Source of the DNA: Verrucomicrobiota bacterium
GTDB lineage: Bacteria; Verrucomicrobiota; Verrucomicrobiia; Opitutales; UBA953
DNA length: 64,000 nucleotides
Assembly (NCBI GenBank): GCA_030830965.1
Contig: JAURLX010000010.1
Coordinates: 1 to 64,000, forward strand
Direction: 5' to 3'
Position numbers and translations under genes: made by a program. The notes below the pieces were generated by a model. It was not told where the DNA came from. It did not search any database and worked only from the letters and a program-made list of their open reading frames with translations. Of this stretch, positions 8,529 to 17,608 are shown piece after piece; positions within the stretch are counted from its first letter, which is position 1; each line of letters starts with the position of its first letter.

Positions 8529-8555
8529 TTGGAAAGGCGCCGCCCGCGGATTTGC
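8529..8555 (+). promoter_or_regulatory. Weak predicted promoter upstream of the hem cluster
   Basis: TTGGAA at 8529-8534 lies 34 bp before the ATG at 8563, and an AT-richer ATTTGC lies at 8550-8555. The -10 match is poor. The block AAACTTGGAAAG here recurs before the gene at 19130. Confidence 0.3.
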
Positions 8556-8562
8556 TGGAGGG

Positions 8563-8898
8563 ATGAACGGCGCCGTCCGCGACGAGGAGGAGCTCGGGGC
8601 CTACCGCAAGGTCCAGGCGGCCGCCCTTCTCGTGCCTGCGGGCACGTTGTGGGCGGCCGGTCGCATGGCGGCGGGCGGACTTGAGGTCTGGCTCGGCCGA
8701 ATCAACGACGCCTCCGGCCGGATGCTCATGGTGGGGGTAAAAGTCGCCGTGCCGGCCGCGATCTGCGGCGCCGTGGCCGCCTATCTCTGCGGCCAGGAGC
8801 ACCCCTCGGCCCTCGTGCGCTGGTCGGCCCGCGTCCTGCTGGCGGGCAACCTGATGATTCCTCTCGCATGGGCCGTGCTCTGGCTCATCAAGGGCTGA
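8563..8898 (+). CDS. Unrecognised small membrane protein
   Basis: A 111-residue protein without a family I recognise. It has three hydrophobic segments (around residues 19-40, 56-77 and 87-108) separated by short polar loops, so it is probably an inner-membrane protein. A GGAGG lies just before the ATG, and its stop is 3 bp before hemC. It is therefore likely co-transcribed with the heme genes. That position hints at a role linked to heme synthesis, but nothing in the sequence proves it. Confidence 0.55.
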   Translation: MNGAVRDEEELGAYRKVQAAALLVPAGTLWAAGRMAAGGLEVWLGRINDASGRMLMVGVKVAVPAAICGAVAAYLCGQEHPSALVRWSARVLLAGNLMIPLAWAVLWLIKG

Positions 8899-8901
8899 CC
8901 T

Positions 8902-9750
8902 ATGGCCGGCCCCGTCGTCATCGTCACCCGCGGCAGCCCGCTCGCCCTGCAGCAGGCCCACGACGCCGCCGCCAAGGTGCGCGCGGCCCTCGACGTCGAG
9001 ACCGAGGTACGCGTGCTCGTCACGACGGGCGACCGTCAGGCGGGCTGGTCCCTCGAAAAGCAGGGCGGCAAGGGACTGTTCACCGCCGAGCTCGAGCAGG
9101 CCCTGCTGCGCGGCGAGGCGGACCTCGCGGTGCACAGCGCCAAGGACCTGCCGACCGAGATGCCCGCCGGGCTCGCGATCGCCTGCTGCCTGCCCCGGCA
9201 GGACGCCCGCGACGTGCTGGTGCGGCGGCGGTCCTCGGTCGCCCTGTCCCGCATCGCCACGGGCAGCCCGCGGCGACGCGGCCAGGGCGCGCTCATGTTC
9301 CCGCAGGCGACCTGGACGGAGCTTCGCGGCAACGTCGACACGCGCCTGCGCAAGGTCGCGGCGGGCGACGCGGACGGATCGTTCCTCGCCGCCTCGGGAC
9401 TCGACCGGCTCGGCATCCGCGAATGGGAAGGCCTGGACTTCGAGCGGGTGGAGCTCGACCGCATGGTGCCCGCCGCGGGTCAGGGCGCCGTCGCCCTCCA
9501 GACCCGCACCGCCGACGCCCGGCGCTTCGCCGCCGCCGGCTGCCCGGACACGGGCTTCTCGGTAACCGTGGAGCGGCTGTTCCTAGCGAAGCTCGGCGAG
9601 GGCTGCCACACGGCCTTCGCCTGCCATCACGCCGGCGACCGCGTACGGCTGTTCCGGGACGACTTCGGGCACCGCTCGCTGCCCTTCCCCGCCGCCGACG
9701 CATCCAGGCTGGCGGATGAGGTCCTCCGCCAGATACTCCCCGCCCGATGA
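8902..9750 (+). CDS. hemC: Hydroxymethylbilane synthase
   Basis: Cytoplasmic enzyme joining four porphobilinogens into hydroxymethylbilane for heme synthesis. Visible motifs are VTRGSPLALQQA at the N-terminus, KGLFTAELEQAL, the catalytic loop VHSAKDLPTEMP (Asp82) and TELRGNVDTRLRK. Cys235 in GEGCHTAFACH is at the place where the dipyrromethane cofactor is attached. Two departures are clear: the usual GTSSLRR loop reads GSPRRRGQ, and the C-terminal domain is short (282 residues against about 310). All key residues remain, so it should be active. It overlaps hemD by 4 bp (ATGA). Confidence 0.93.
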   Translation: MAGPVVIVTRGSPLALQQAHDAAAKVRAALDVETEVRVLVTTGDRQAGWSLEKQGGKGLFTAELEQALLRGEADLAVHSAKDLPTEMPAGLAIACCLPRQDARDVLVRRRSSVALSRIATGSPRRRGQGALMFPQATWTELRGNVDTRLRKVAAGDADGSFLAASGLDRLGIREWEGLDFERVELDRMVPAAGQGAVALQTRTADARRFAAAGCPDTGFSVTVERLFLAKLGEGCHTAFACHHAGDRVRLFRDDFGHRSLPFPAADASRLADEVLRQILPAR

Positions 9751-10531
9751 GCAGGCTACCGCTCCGCGACCGTCTGGTGGTGCTGACCCGTCCCGAAGGA
9801 CGCGGCGCCGACTGGAAGTCGGCGCTCGCCGACGCCGGCGCGGCGGTCTCGGAGCTGCCGCTCATCGCCATCAGCTTCCAGCCGGAGGACGCCGTGCTGA
9901 CGGAGGTCCTCGACGGCATGGGCGAGTACGACTGGATCGTCTTCACCAGCGCCAACGGCGTCCGAGGGTTCTTCGACCGGCTCTTCGAGAGGTTCTCCGA
10001 CATCCGCGCGGTGGGCGGGGCCCGCTTCGCCTGCGTGGGGCCGGCCACGGAGCGCCAGCTGCGCTCCTACCACCTGCCCTCCGACCTCACGGCGGCCCAT
10101 GCCGACGCGCGGGCCCTCGGGCAGGAGCTGATCGAGAAGCACGACGTCGAGAACCAGAAGGTCCTCGTCGTGACCGGGAGCCTCAACTCCCCCGAGTTGC
10201 CCCGACTGCTGGCGGAGGGCGGCATGGCCATCGTCGACACCCTGCGCGTCTACGCCACCGAGGAGAATCCGGTCGGCACCTCGCCGGAGGCCGCGGAATT
10301 CCGCCGGCGCGGGGCCGATGCGATCGTGTTCGCCAGCCCTTCGGCCGTGGAATCCTTCGTGCACCAGGCGGCCTCGCTGAGGCCCGACGTCGGCGCCCGC
10401 CAGCCGAAGGCCGTGGCGGTCGGGACCACCACGGCCGACGCGCTCCGTCGGGCGGGCATCCCGCTCGGCGCGACGGCCTCGGCCCCCACCGCCAGCGCGA
10501 TACGGGACGCGGTGATCGCCGCGCTGGCCTC

Positions 10532-10535
<4 letters not shown>
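9747..10535 (+). CDS. hemD: Uroporphyrinogen-III synthase
   Basis: 262-residue enzyme that closes hydroxymethylbilane to uroporphyrinogen III with inversion of ring D. The family is poorly conserved, but the start (VVLTRPEGRGADWKSALADA), the domain-linker region YDWIVFTSANGVRGFFDRL, the segment VVTGSLNSPELPRLL and the C-terminal VAVGTTTADALRRAG are all characteristic. It overlaps hemC and trpF by 4 bp on either side, so the three are translationally coupled. Confidence 0.92.
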
Positions 10536-11610
<1,075 letters not shown>

Positions 11611-11631
11611 GGCCGGACGGCGGTCTGAGGC

Positions 11632-11662
11632 GAAGGGCGGCCCTCGGCCGCCCTTCCTTTTT
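11632..11662 (+). terminator. Rho-independent terminator after glnB
   Basis: GAAGGGCGGCC pairs perfectly with GGCCGCCCTTC around a CTC loop, followed by C and five T residues. Confidence 0.9.
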
Positions 11663-11665
11663 GCG

Positions 11666-12178
11666 TCACTTCGAGGATGCGCCGGCCCCCGCCTTGGCCG
11701 CTTTGATCTCGGCCTTGATGACGTTGTTCCTCTCCAGCATGCCGGGCGAGTTCCACTTGAAGACGTGGTAGGTGGCGGGCGTGTCGCCGGCGTTGCGGAT
11801 GGTGTGCTCGACGCAGGAGGCCTGGAAGATGACCGAGCCCGGGCCGAGACGTCTCCACTCGCCGGCCACCAGGGCCTCGACGATGCCCTCCTTGACCACC
11901 ATGATCTCCTCGTCCGGATGGATGTGCGGCTCATGCGAGGTCTCGCCGCGGTTGAGGGTGGTGATGTGGCACTCCAGTTCGTCGAGCGTGGGCGTGGGCG
12001 CCCGCAGGACGTGTCGCACGCCGCCCTTGGCGGTCGGACGGAACTCCAGCTTGTCCCAGTCGAAGGCGGTGGAGGTCATCACCGGCGGCCGGTTCGCCGT
12101 CCTTGTGGGGGCGGATGTTCCGGCACAGCCCGCGAGCGCGACGGCCAGGGACAGGACGAATAGGACACGGGAGCGCAT
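11666..12178 (-). CDS. Exported cupin-domain lipoprotein
   Basis: 170-residue protein with a lipoprotein signal (LSLAVALAGC, Cys18), so it is probably attached to a membrane facing the periplasm. The rest is a single cupin barrel. HEPHIHPDEEIMVVKEG supplies the His-x-His and Glu metal ligands of motif 1, and VEHTIRNAGDTPATY supplies the motif 2 His. The substrate is unknown; such small cupins include sugar-binding, isomerase and dioxygenase types. A predicted promoter at leaderless spacing precedes it (TTGTCT at 12213-12208 and TATCCC at 12190-12185). The gene is convergent with glnB and seems monocistronic. Confidence 0.75.
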   Translation of the reverse strand: MRSRVLFVLSLAVALAGCAGTSAPTRTANRPPVMTSTAFDWDKLEFRPTAKGGVRHVLRAPTPTLDELECHITTLNRGETSHEPHIHPDEEIMVVKEGIVEALVAGEWRRLGPGSVIFQASCVEHTIRNAGDTPATYHVFKWNSPGMLERNNVIKAEIKAAKAGAGASSK

Positions 12179-12233
12179 GGTCGAGGGATAGAACCCTCCG
12201 GACCGACAGACAAGCCATGCCGCTCAAGCCGCC

Positions 12234-12261
12234 TTGCTCCGGCGGGACGCTCGCCCATAAA
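12234..12261 (+). promoter_or_regulatory. Promoter of the OppA-like gene
   Basis: TTGCTC (12234-12239), 16 bp spacer, CATAAA (12256-12261), then 7 nt to the ATG at 12269. The -10 box matches four of six consensus bases, and the geometry predicts a leaderless transcript. Confidence 0.5.
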
Positions 12262-12268
12262 TGGCCCC

Positions 12269-13918
12269 ATGACCGCCCCCTCCCGCCTCGCCGCCTTGCT
12301 TCTCCTGTCGGCGGCCCTGGCCAGCTGCGGCGACGCCGAGACGACCGCGGACCGCAAGGCCCGCGAGGGGGTGCTGGTCATCAACAACATGGCCGAGCCC
12401 TCGGCCCTGGACCCGCAGGCCGTCACGGGACTGAGCGAAAGCCGCATCATGTACGCGCTGTTCGAGGGACTCGTGAACTATGATCCGGTCGACCTCAGCC
12501 CCGTGCCGGGCGTCGCCGAAACGTGGATTTCGTCGCCCGACGGACGCATCTGGACCTTCCGCCTCCGGCGCGAGGCGCGATGGTCGAACGGCGATCCGGT
12601 GACTGCGGCCGACTTCCTCTTCAGCTGGCGTCGCATGCTCATGCCGAGCTTCGGCGCGGAGTACGCCTCGATGCTGCATCCGGTGAAGGGCGCGAAGGCC
12701 TTCAACGAAGGCAGGTCGCAGGATTTCACCCAGGTCGGATTCCGGGCCCCCGACCCGCACACGGTCGTGATCGAGCTGGAATACCCCGTGCCCTACTTCC
12801 TCGGACTGCTCTGCCACCACAGCTGGCTTCCGGTGCACCCCCCCACGATCCTCAGACACGGGACGATCGATGCGCTGCACACCCCTTGGACGCGGCCGGG
12901 CTCGCTGGTGGGCAACGGCGCCTTCAGTCTCGAATCGTGGGCCGTCGCGAGGCACGTGACCCTGCGCCGCAACCCCCTCTACTGGAACGCCGCCAAGGTG
13001 GGCCTCAACGGCGTGGAGTTCCGCGCCATCCCCGACCTCTTCGCCGAGGAGCGCGCCTTCCGTGGCGGCGAACTGCACATCACCGGCGCCGTGCCGCCCT
13101 ACAAGGTCAAGAAACTGCGCGAACAGAACGCACCGCACCTGCGCCTCGACCCCTTCCTCGCCACCGGCTTCATCTGGGTCAACTGCGACTACCGAGGCAA
13201 GGACCCTGCGGTGAGGAAGGCGCTCGGCGATGCGCGCGTGCGCCGCGCCTTGGGAATGGCCATCGACCGGCAGCAGATCGTGGACAAGGTCCTGCGGGCC
13301 GGGGAGACGCCCGCGCTGCACTTCACCCCGCCGGGCACGGGGGGCTTCCAGGCCAAGGCCCGTTGGCGCCCCGGATTGGACGAAGCCCGCCGCCTGCTGG
13401 CGGAGGCGGGTTATCCGGGCGGAAGCGGCTTCCCGCGGCTGGACTACCTCTACAACACCTCCGAGGGGTCGCAGATGGCGGCGCAGGCCTACCAGGAGAT
13501 GTGGCGCAACGGGCTCGGCATCGAGGTCGAGCTGCGCAACCTCGAATGGAAAGTCTACCTCTCGGCGATGCACAAGGGCGAATACCAGATCGGCCGCGGC
13601 GCCTGGGTGGGCGACTACAACGACCCCAACACCTTCCTCGAGATGCTGCAGACCGGCAACGGGCTCAACCAGTCCCGCTGGAGCCACGCCGAGTATGATC
13701 GGCTGCTGGGGCTGGCGGCCCGCGAGACCGACCCCACCCTCCGACACACGCATTTCCAGGCCGCGGAGGAGATCCTGGTACGCGAGGCGCCGGTGATCCC
13801 GGTGGCGTTCGGCCGCAACAAATTCCTCATCAGCCCGCATGTGAGAGGCTGGCACCCGACCCTTCTGGACCAGCACCCCCTCAACGGCGTGACCCTCGGG
13901 ACGAGCAAAGGAGATTGA
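12269..13918 (+). CDS. Peptide ABC transporter substrate-binding lipoprotein (OppA-like)
   Basis: 549-residue periplasmic solute receptor of the SBP_bac_5 family, which delivers oligopeptides to an Opp/Dpp permease. A lipoprotein signal ends at LAALLLLSAALASC, giving lipidation at Cys19. Family landmarks are EPSALDPQAVTGLSESRIMYALFEGL, here seen as EPSALDPQ and ALFEGLVNYD, then WTFRLRREARWSNGDPVTA and YNDPNTFLEML. No permease or ATPase gene lies beside it, so it may serve a transporter encoded elsewhere. It lies 37 bp upstream of an unrelated small exported protein gene. Confidence 0.9.
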   Translation: MTAPSRLAALLLLSAALASCGDAETTADRKAREGVLVINNMAEPSALDPQAVTGLSESRIMYALFEGLVNYDPVDLSPVPGVAETWISSPDGRIWTFRLRREARWSNGDPVTAADFLFSWRRMLMPSFGAEYASMLHPVKGAKAFNEGRSQDFTQVGFRAPDPHTVVIELEYPVPYFLGLLCHHSWLPVHPPTILRHGTIDALHTPWTRPGSLVGNGAFSLESWAVARHVTLRRNPLYWNAAKVGLNGVEFRAIPDLFAEERAFRGGELHITGAVPPYKVKKLREQNAPHLRLDPFLATGFIWVNCDYRGKDPAVRKALGDARVRRALGMAIDRQQIVDKVLRAGETPALHFTPPGTGGFQAKARWRPGLDEARRLLAEAGYPGGSGFPRLDYLYNTSEGSQMAAQAYQEMWRNGLGIEVELRNLEWKVYLSAMHKGEYQIGRGAWVGDYNDPNTFLEMLQTGNGLNQSRWSHAEYDRLLGLAARETDPTLRHTHFQAAEEILVREAPVIPVAFGRNKFLISPHVRGWHPTLLDQHPLNGVTLGTSKGD

Positions 13919-13943
13919 AGCACGGCCCGGGCGGCGCCAGCAT
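13915..13943 (+). promoter_or_regulatory. Promoter candidate for the small exported protein
   Basis: TTGAAG at 13915-13920 overlaps the stop of the OppA-like gene. A 17 bp spacer leads to CAGCAT at 13938-13943, which predicts a start about 6 nt before the ATG at 13956. Confidence 0.35.
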
Positions 13944-13955
13944 GAGCGGACCCTC

Positions 13956-14465
13956 ATGCGATTCCTCACCGCAGCCCTGCTCGCCGCCGCCGCCCTTCTC
14001 CCCGCCCAGGAACCGGCCCCCGCCCGGGGGCTGCCCGCCGACACCAGCATCAACAAGCTGCGCGGAATCACGTTCCTCTTCATCGACGTCAAGGTGAACG
14101 AGCTCCGCAGCGAGGACGGCGACCTCCGGGGCGACCTCCGCGACGTGGTCGAGCTCGAGCTTCGCCGCAACAACATCGCCCCCAAGGAGGCCCCGCTCAG
14201 CCCGGCCGACACCGCCGTGCCGCTGCTCGTCATCGAGGTCAAGTTCGACCGAGCCCTCGGCCGCTCCGCCGCCGACATCGAGCTGAGCATCCGCGACACC
14301 GCCACCGTGGTCCGCAACAACGAGAAGGTCCTCGCCGTGACCTACTCCCAGGTGAAGAAGGCGATGTCGGCCTCCGACACCGGCCTGCCCCGCGAGGTCA
14401 AGGCCAAGACGCGCGACCTCGTCGTGGAACTGATCGACGGCATGCGCAAGGCGAACGGGCGCTGA
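13956..14465 (+). CDS. Exported protein of unknown function
   Basis: 169 residues with a clear signal peptide (MRFLTAALLAAAALLPAQ) and no membrane segment after it, so it should be periplasmic. The mature part is alternating strand and helix, with many charged residues and no motif I recognise. DVVELELRRNNIAP and PLLVIEVKFDRAL resemble the repeating strands of periplasmic lipoprotein-like folds that bind other envelope parts, but this is only an impression. The next gene, a RidA homologue, starts 7 bp later. Confidence 0.55.
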   Translation: MRFLTAALLAAAALLPAQEPAPARGLPADTSINKLRGITFLFIDVKVNELRSEDGDLRGDLRDVVELELRRNNIAPKEAPLSPADTAVPLLVIEVKFDRALGRSAADIELSIRDTATVVRNNEKVLAVTYSQVKKAMSASDTGLPREVKAKTRDLVVELIDGMRKANGR

Positions 14466-14472
14466 GCACGGT

Positions 14473-14937
14473 ATGTCGTCCATCGAAGCCCGCATCGCAG
14501 AGCTCGGCCTGGCCCTGCCGACGCCCCCTCCGGCCGCGGGCGCCTACGTGCCGGCCGTCCGGTCGGGCGCGCTGCTCTTCCTGGCCGGCACGCTGCCGGT
14601 GCGGGAGGGCCGGGTCGTCTCCCTCGGCAAGGTGGGGCGCGAGGTCGACCTCGCGCAGGCGGCCGAGGCCGCCCGCCTGTGCGCGCTCAACGCCCTCGCC
14701 AACGCCAAGGCGTCCCTGGGCTCGCTCGAGCGCGTCGAGCGCGTCGTGATGGTGAACGGCTTCGTCAACGGCGTGGACGGATTCAGCGACAGCCCGAAGG
14801 TGCTCAATGGCGCATCGGAATTCCTCCTCCACGTCTTCGGCGAGGCCGGCCGGCACGCCCGCGCGGCGGTCTCGGTGAACGGCCTGCCGCTCGGGGCCTC
14901 GGTCGAGGTCCAGCTGACCCTGCAGGTGCGCGACTGA
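14473..14937 (+). CDS. RidA/YjgF-family enamine/imine deaminase-like protein
   Basis: 154-residue member of the YjgF/YER057c/UK114 family, trimers that hydrolyse reactive enamines and imines formed by PLP enzymes. The family motif appears as GALLFLAGTLPVREG, with AARLCALNALANAKASLG in the middle and AGRHARAAVSVNGLPLGASVEVQ at the end. The Arg that binds the substrate carboxylate in RidA (here within AGRHARAAVS) seems to be kept. The length is longer than RidA itself (about 128), matching the TIGR-type variant with an N-terminal helix. It is convergent with the TolA-like gene 3 bp away. Confidence 0.85.
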   Translation: MSSIEARIAELGLALPTPPPAAGAYVPAVRSGALLFLAGTLPVREGRVVSLGKVGREVDLAQAAEAARLCALNALANAKASLGSLERVERVVMVNGFVNGVDGFSDSPKVLNGASEFLLHVFGEAGRHARAAVSVNGLPLGASVEVQLTLQVRD

Positions 14938-14940
14938 TCC

Positions 14941-15726
14941 TCAGCCTCCGCTGACGGAGATGTTGGGGAAGTCGATCCCGAAGCCCTTCCCGCCAGGAGG
15001 CGGCCCGCAGTTGCCGATCCGGGCGCAGGCGCGGCGGACGAGCTCGGCCATGCGCGTGTCGGAAGGCTGCCGGATCCAGGAGCCGAAGCGTATGTTGCCG
15101 GAGGCGTCGACGGTGACCGTGACACCGCAGCCACCTGCGTCACGGATGTCCATGCCGTCCTCGTTCACGATGTCGACCCAAGCGCTGCGGAACCGCGCAA
15201 GCACCTCGCCGGCGTAGAGCTGCATGGCGGTCGCGCCGCCACCATCCCCGCCGTTGTCGCCCGCCCCCTGGGGCCGGCCGCGGACGGAGACGCCCCCGAT
15301 TAGGCCGGACTTGCCCGAGGCTCCGGTCCGGCCGCCCTTCTCTTTGAGAAATTGGCCCAGCGAGGTCTTGCCGGTCTTGGACTGGGTCTTGGGACCCTTG
15401 GAGGTCGTCGGGACGGTCTTGGTGGAGACCGAGGGAGAAGGTCTTGCCTCGGCCTCCTGGGCGCGGGCCACCGCCGCCATGTCGAGCCGCGGGATGTTGA
15501 TGCGCTTGATGCCCTTCGACGCCTCCGGCGTGCCGCGCGCGACCCCGGGCGCCTTGCCCACCTCCCCGGGACGCCGGCGAGGATCGCCGGCAAGATCGAC
15601 CACCAACGCAGGCTCCGTCGGGGCGCCGCCCCTGCCGGCCGCGAACCAGGAGAACGCCACGAAGGCCCCCGCGATGAGGAGATGGACCAGCACCGAACCG
15701 ACCATTCCTCTCGCGCCGCCGGACAT
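14941..15726 (-). CDS. TolA-like energy-transducing envelope protein
   Basis: 261 residues: one N-terminal membrane helix (VGSVLVHLLIAGAFVAFSWF), then a long Lys/Gly/Ser-rich disordered spacer (about residues 40-165), then a compact C-terminal domain. The C-terminal part, beginning LYAGEVLARFRSAWVDIV and containing GCGVTVTVDASGNIRF with later Cys residues, resembles domain III of TolA rather than TonB. It is the last gene of a three-gene set with a TolQ and a TolR homologue (3 and 6 bp gaps). It should therefore transmit proton-motive force to the outer membrane. A TonB role for the nearby receptor is an alternative. TolB and Pal are not in the window. Confidence 0.65.
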   Translation of the reverse strand: MSGGARGMVGSVLVHLLIAGAFVAFSWFAAGRGGAPTEPALVVDLAGDPRRRPGEVGKAPGVARGTPEASKGIKRINIPRLDMAAVARAQEAEARPSPSVSTKTVPTTSKGPKTQSKTGKTSLGQFLKEKGGRTGASGKSGLIGGVSVRGRPQGAGDNGGDGGGATAMQLYAGEVLARFRSAWVDIVNEDGMDIRDAGGCGVTVTVDASGNIRFGSWIRQPSDTRMAELVRRACARIGNCGPPPGGKGFGIDFPNISVSGG

Positions 15727-15729
15727 GAT

Positions 15730-16155
15730 TCAGCGTATCTCCGTGTCGAGCCCGACCTTGGACAGGCCCTTGGACTTGGCCAGCGACATGACGTCGACGA
15801 CCCTCTGGTAGGGGATCGAGCCGTCGCCGCGCACGCGCACGACGGGCTGGTCGGCCTCGGAACGCGCGGCGATCGACGCGAACTCCTCGCCCAGCTCCTC
15901 CTTGGTGACCTTGCGGTTGCCGAGGCTGTAGCTGCCGTCCGCCTCGATCACGACGAAGCGGTACTGCGTCTTCGGGTCCGGGTCACGCCCCGCGCCCTTG
16001 GGGGCCTGTGGTAGGTTGACGGCGGTGGTCTGCTCGAGCACCGGGGTGGCAATCATGAAGATGATCAGCAGGCAGAAGCACAGGTCCAGCATCGGCGTGA
16101 CGTTCAGCTCGTTCATCACGTGCAGACGATGGGGCTTGGAGAAGGAGCGTGCCAT
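15730..16155 (-). CDS. TolR/ExbD biopolymer transport protein
   Basis: 141-residue inner-membrane protein with one N-terminal helix. The conserved Asp lies at the start of the membrane helix (LNVTPMLDLCFCLLIIFMIATPVL), the proton-carrying residue of the ExbD/TolR family. The periplasmic domain has FVVIEADGSYSLGNRKVTK and ends at SKVGLDTEIR. It lies between the TolQ-like and TolA-like genes, so it most likely forms the motor stator with them. Confidence 0.92.
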   Translation of the reverse strand: MARSFSKPHRLHVMNELNVTPMLDLCFCLLIIFMIATPVLEQTTAVNLPQAPKGAGRDPDPKTQYRFVVIEADGSYSLGNRKVTKEELGEEFASIAARSEADQPVVRVRGDGSIPYQRVVDVMSLAKSKGLSKVGLDTEIR

Positions 16156-16161
16156 GCGCGG

Positions 16162-17022
16162 TCACTGGGCGTCCTCCCATCCGGGAGGACTGAAGGAGCC
16201 ATCGTCGGGCGAGGGCGGCTCCGGGGCGGCGGGCGCGACGGCGGAGGGGGCCGGGACGGCGGGCGCAGCGGCGATCCGGCGGGCGGCCTCGCGCTCCTGA
16301 TGCTGCGCGAAGTTGCGGCGGGCCTCGCCTTCGAGCTCGAGCTCGACGCGGTCGGCGAGCGAGCTGGCGAAGTTCTCGAGCTCCGTCGTCATCAGTTTCA
16401 CGCGGGTGAGCAGGTAGTTGTAGCCGAACGTCGCGGGAATCGCGACGAGCAGCCCGAGGGTCGTCGTGACGAGGGCGCCGGAGACGCCGGGGGCGAGCTG
16501 GGAGATGCTGGCCTTCTCGGTGAGCGCGCCGAAGGTGACCATCACGCCCCAGACGGTGCCGAGCAGCCCGAGGAAGGGACCGCCGGAGACGAGGGAGGAG
16601 AGCAGCACCATCTTGTCCTCATATTTGACCATGGTCCGCGAGACGCCCCGTTGCAGGGCGTTCTCGACATGACCCATGCAGAGCGTGACGTCGGACTGGC
16701 GGAGCAGGCGACCCTTGTGCCGCTGGACGGCGGAGACGGCCTCCGCGACCAAGTACTCGTAAGGCGCCAGACTGGTACCGCGCGGGAAGTTAAGCGCGAC
16801 GACCGCGGGCTCGTCGCGGAGGCGGCGCTCGAACGAGAGGTTCCGTCGCCGCAGTTCCTGGACGTCGCCCCACTTCTGGATCATGGCGCCCCAGCCGATG
16901 AACGAGCAGACCAGCAGGACGCAGGCGACGGCAAGGCCGACGGTGTCCATCTGCTGGAAATACCATAGGGCCCCCTTGGTCTCGGCCTCGGCCAGAACTG
17001 AGAGGGTGAGGAGGGCTGACAT
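16162..17022 (-). CDS. TolQ/ExbB/MotA-family proton channel
   Basis: About 286 residues with three membrane helices: VGLAVACVLLVCSFIGWGAM near the N-terminus, VSGGPFLGLLGTVWGVMVTF and SGALVTTTLGLLVAIPATF. The last two carry the conserved GLLGTVWG and TTTLGLLVAIP motifs of the MotA/TolQ/ExbB core. The C-terminal tail is Ala/Pro-rich (residues 250-286). The ATG at 17022 is chosen because reading further upstream would run into the divergent gene at 17117. TTGATG lies 36 bp upstream, so a leaderless start is possible. The set tolQ-tolR-tolA is probably one transcript. Confidence 0.9.
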   Translation of the reverse strand: MSALLTLSVLAEAETKGALWYFQQMDTVGLAVACVLLVCSFIGWGAMIQKWGDVQELRRRNLSFERRLRDEPAVVALNFPRGTSLAPYEYLVAEAVSAVQRHKGRLLRQSDVTLCMGHVENALQRGVSRTMVKYEDKMVLLSSLVSGGPFLGLLGTVWGVMVTFGALTEKASISQLAPGVSGALVTTTLGLLVAIPATFGYNYLLTRVKLMTTELENFASSLADRVELELEGEARRNFAQHQEREAARRIAAAPAVPAPSAVAPAAPEPPSPDDGSFSPPGWEDAQ

Positions 17023-17079
17023 CACCTGACAGGCAATCCGAGAACAAGGCGGCATCAACAGGAAAAGCCCCGGTGGCGC

Positions 17080-17108
17080 TTGAACCCGGAGCCCCGGACG
17101 GTCATGGT
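17080..17108 (+). promoter_or_regulatory. Promoter of the UVR-motif gene
   Basis: TTGAAC (17080-17085), 17 bp spacer, CATGGT (17103-17108), then 8 nt to the ATG at 17117. No Shine-Dalgarno sequence is present. Confidence 0.4.
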
Positions 17109-17116
17109 AGACCGCG

Positions 17117-17608
17117 ATGGTGCCTCGCCCGTCCAGCTGCCAGGGTTGCCTCAAGCCCCCCTCGGTGTTCTTCAGCCTCGTGGCGGGAGCCAAGGCGCAG
17201 CTTTACGCCTGCTGCGGCGCCTGCCCCTGCCTCATGAAGGCCTCGGCCGGGACGCTCCCGTCGCTCGCCCTAGGCGTGAACCTCCAGGTGCCCTGCCCCG
17301 TCGGCCGGGGCCGCTGCCCCGCCTGCGGCTTCCGCTGGAGCGACTTCGAGCGGATACGGCGGCTCGGCTGCCCCTCCTGCTACGAGTCCCACCTGCGCGA
17401 GACCATGGCCGCCATCGCCAAGGCCCAGCCGGGCCTGTTGCATACGGGCCGCAAACCCTCTCCGGAGCCGGCGCTCGATGTGAAGCAGCACATCGACGCG
17501 GCGCGCCAAAAGCTCAAGGAGGCCCTCGCCGTGGAGGACTATGAGACGGCCGCCGTCCTACGGGACCGCATCGCCGAACTCGAATCCGACGCCACCGGCA
17601 CGCCTTGA
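17117..17608 (+). CDS. UvrB/UvrC-motif zinc-binding protein (McsA-like)
   Basis: 163 residues. The first two thirds hold four Cys pairs (CQGC, CC..CPC, CPAC, CPSC) expected to bind zinc. The C-terminal 45 residues form a UVR coiled-coil hairpin (KQHIDAARQKLKEALAVEDYETAAVLRDRI). This layout is that of McsA, which in Firmicutes activates the arginine kinase McsB for protein quality control. No mcsB or clpC is next to it. Its TGA overlaps the ATG of surE, so the two are translationally coupled. Confidence 0.8.
   Translation: MVPRPSSCQGCLKPPSVFFSLVAGAKAQLYACCGACPCLMKASAGTLPSLALGVNLQVPCPVGRGRCPACGFRWSDFERIRRLGCPSCYESHLRETMAAIAKAQPGLLHTGRKPSPEPALDVKQHIDAARQKLKEALAVEDYETAAVLRDRIAELESDATGTP

Noticed and set aside
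12224-14320. 698-codon minus-strand frame opposite the OppA-like gene
   Set aside because: No recognisable domain; the plus strand has a full lipoprotein receptor and an exported protein.
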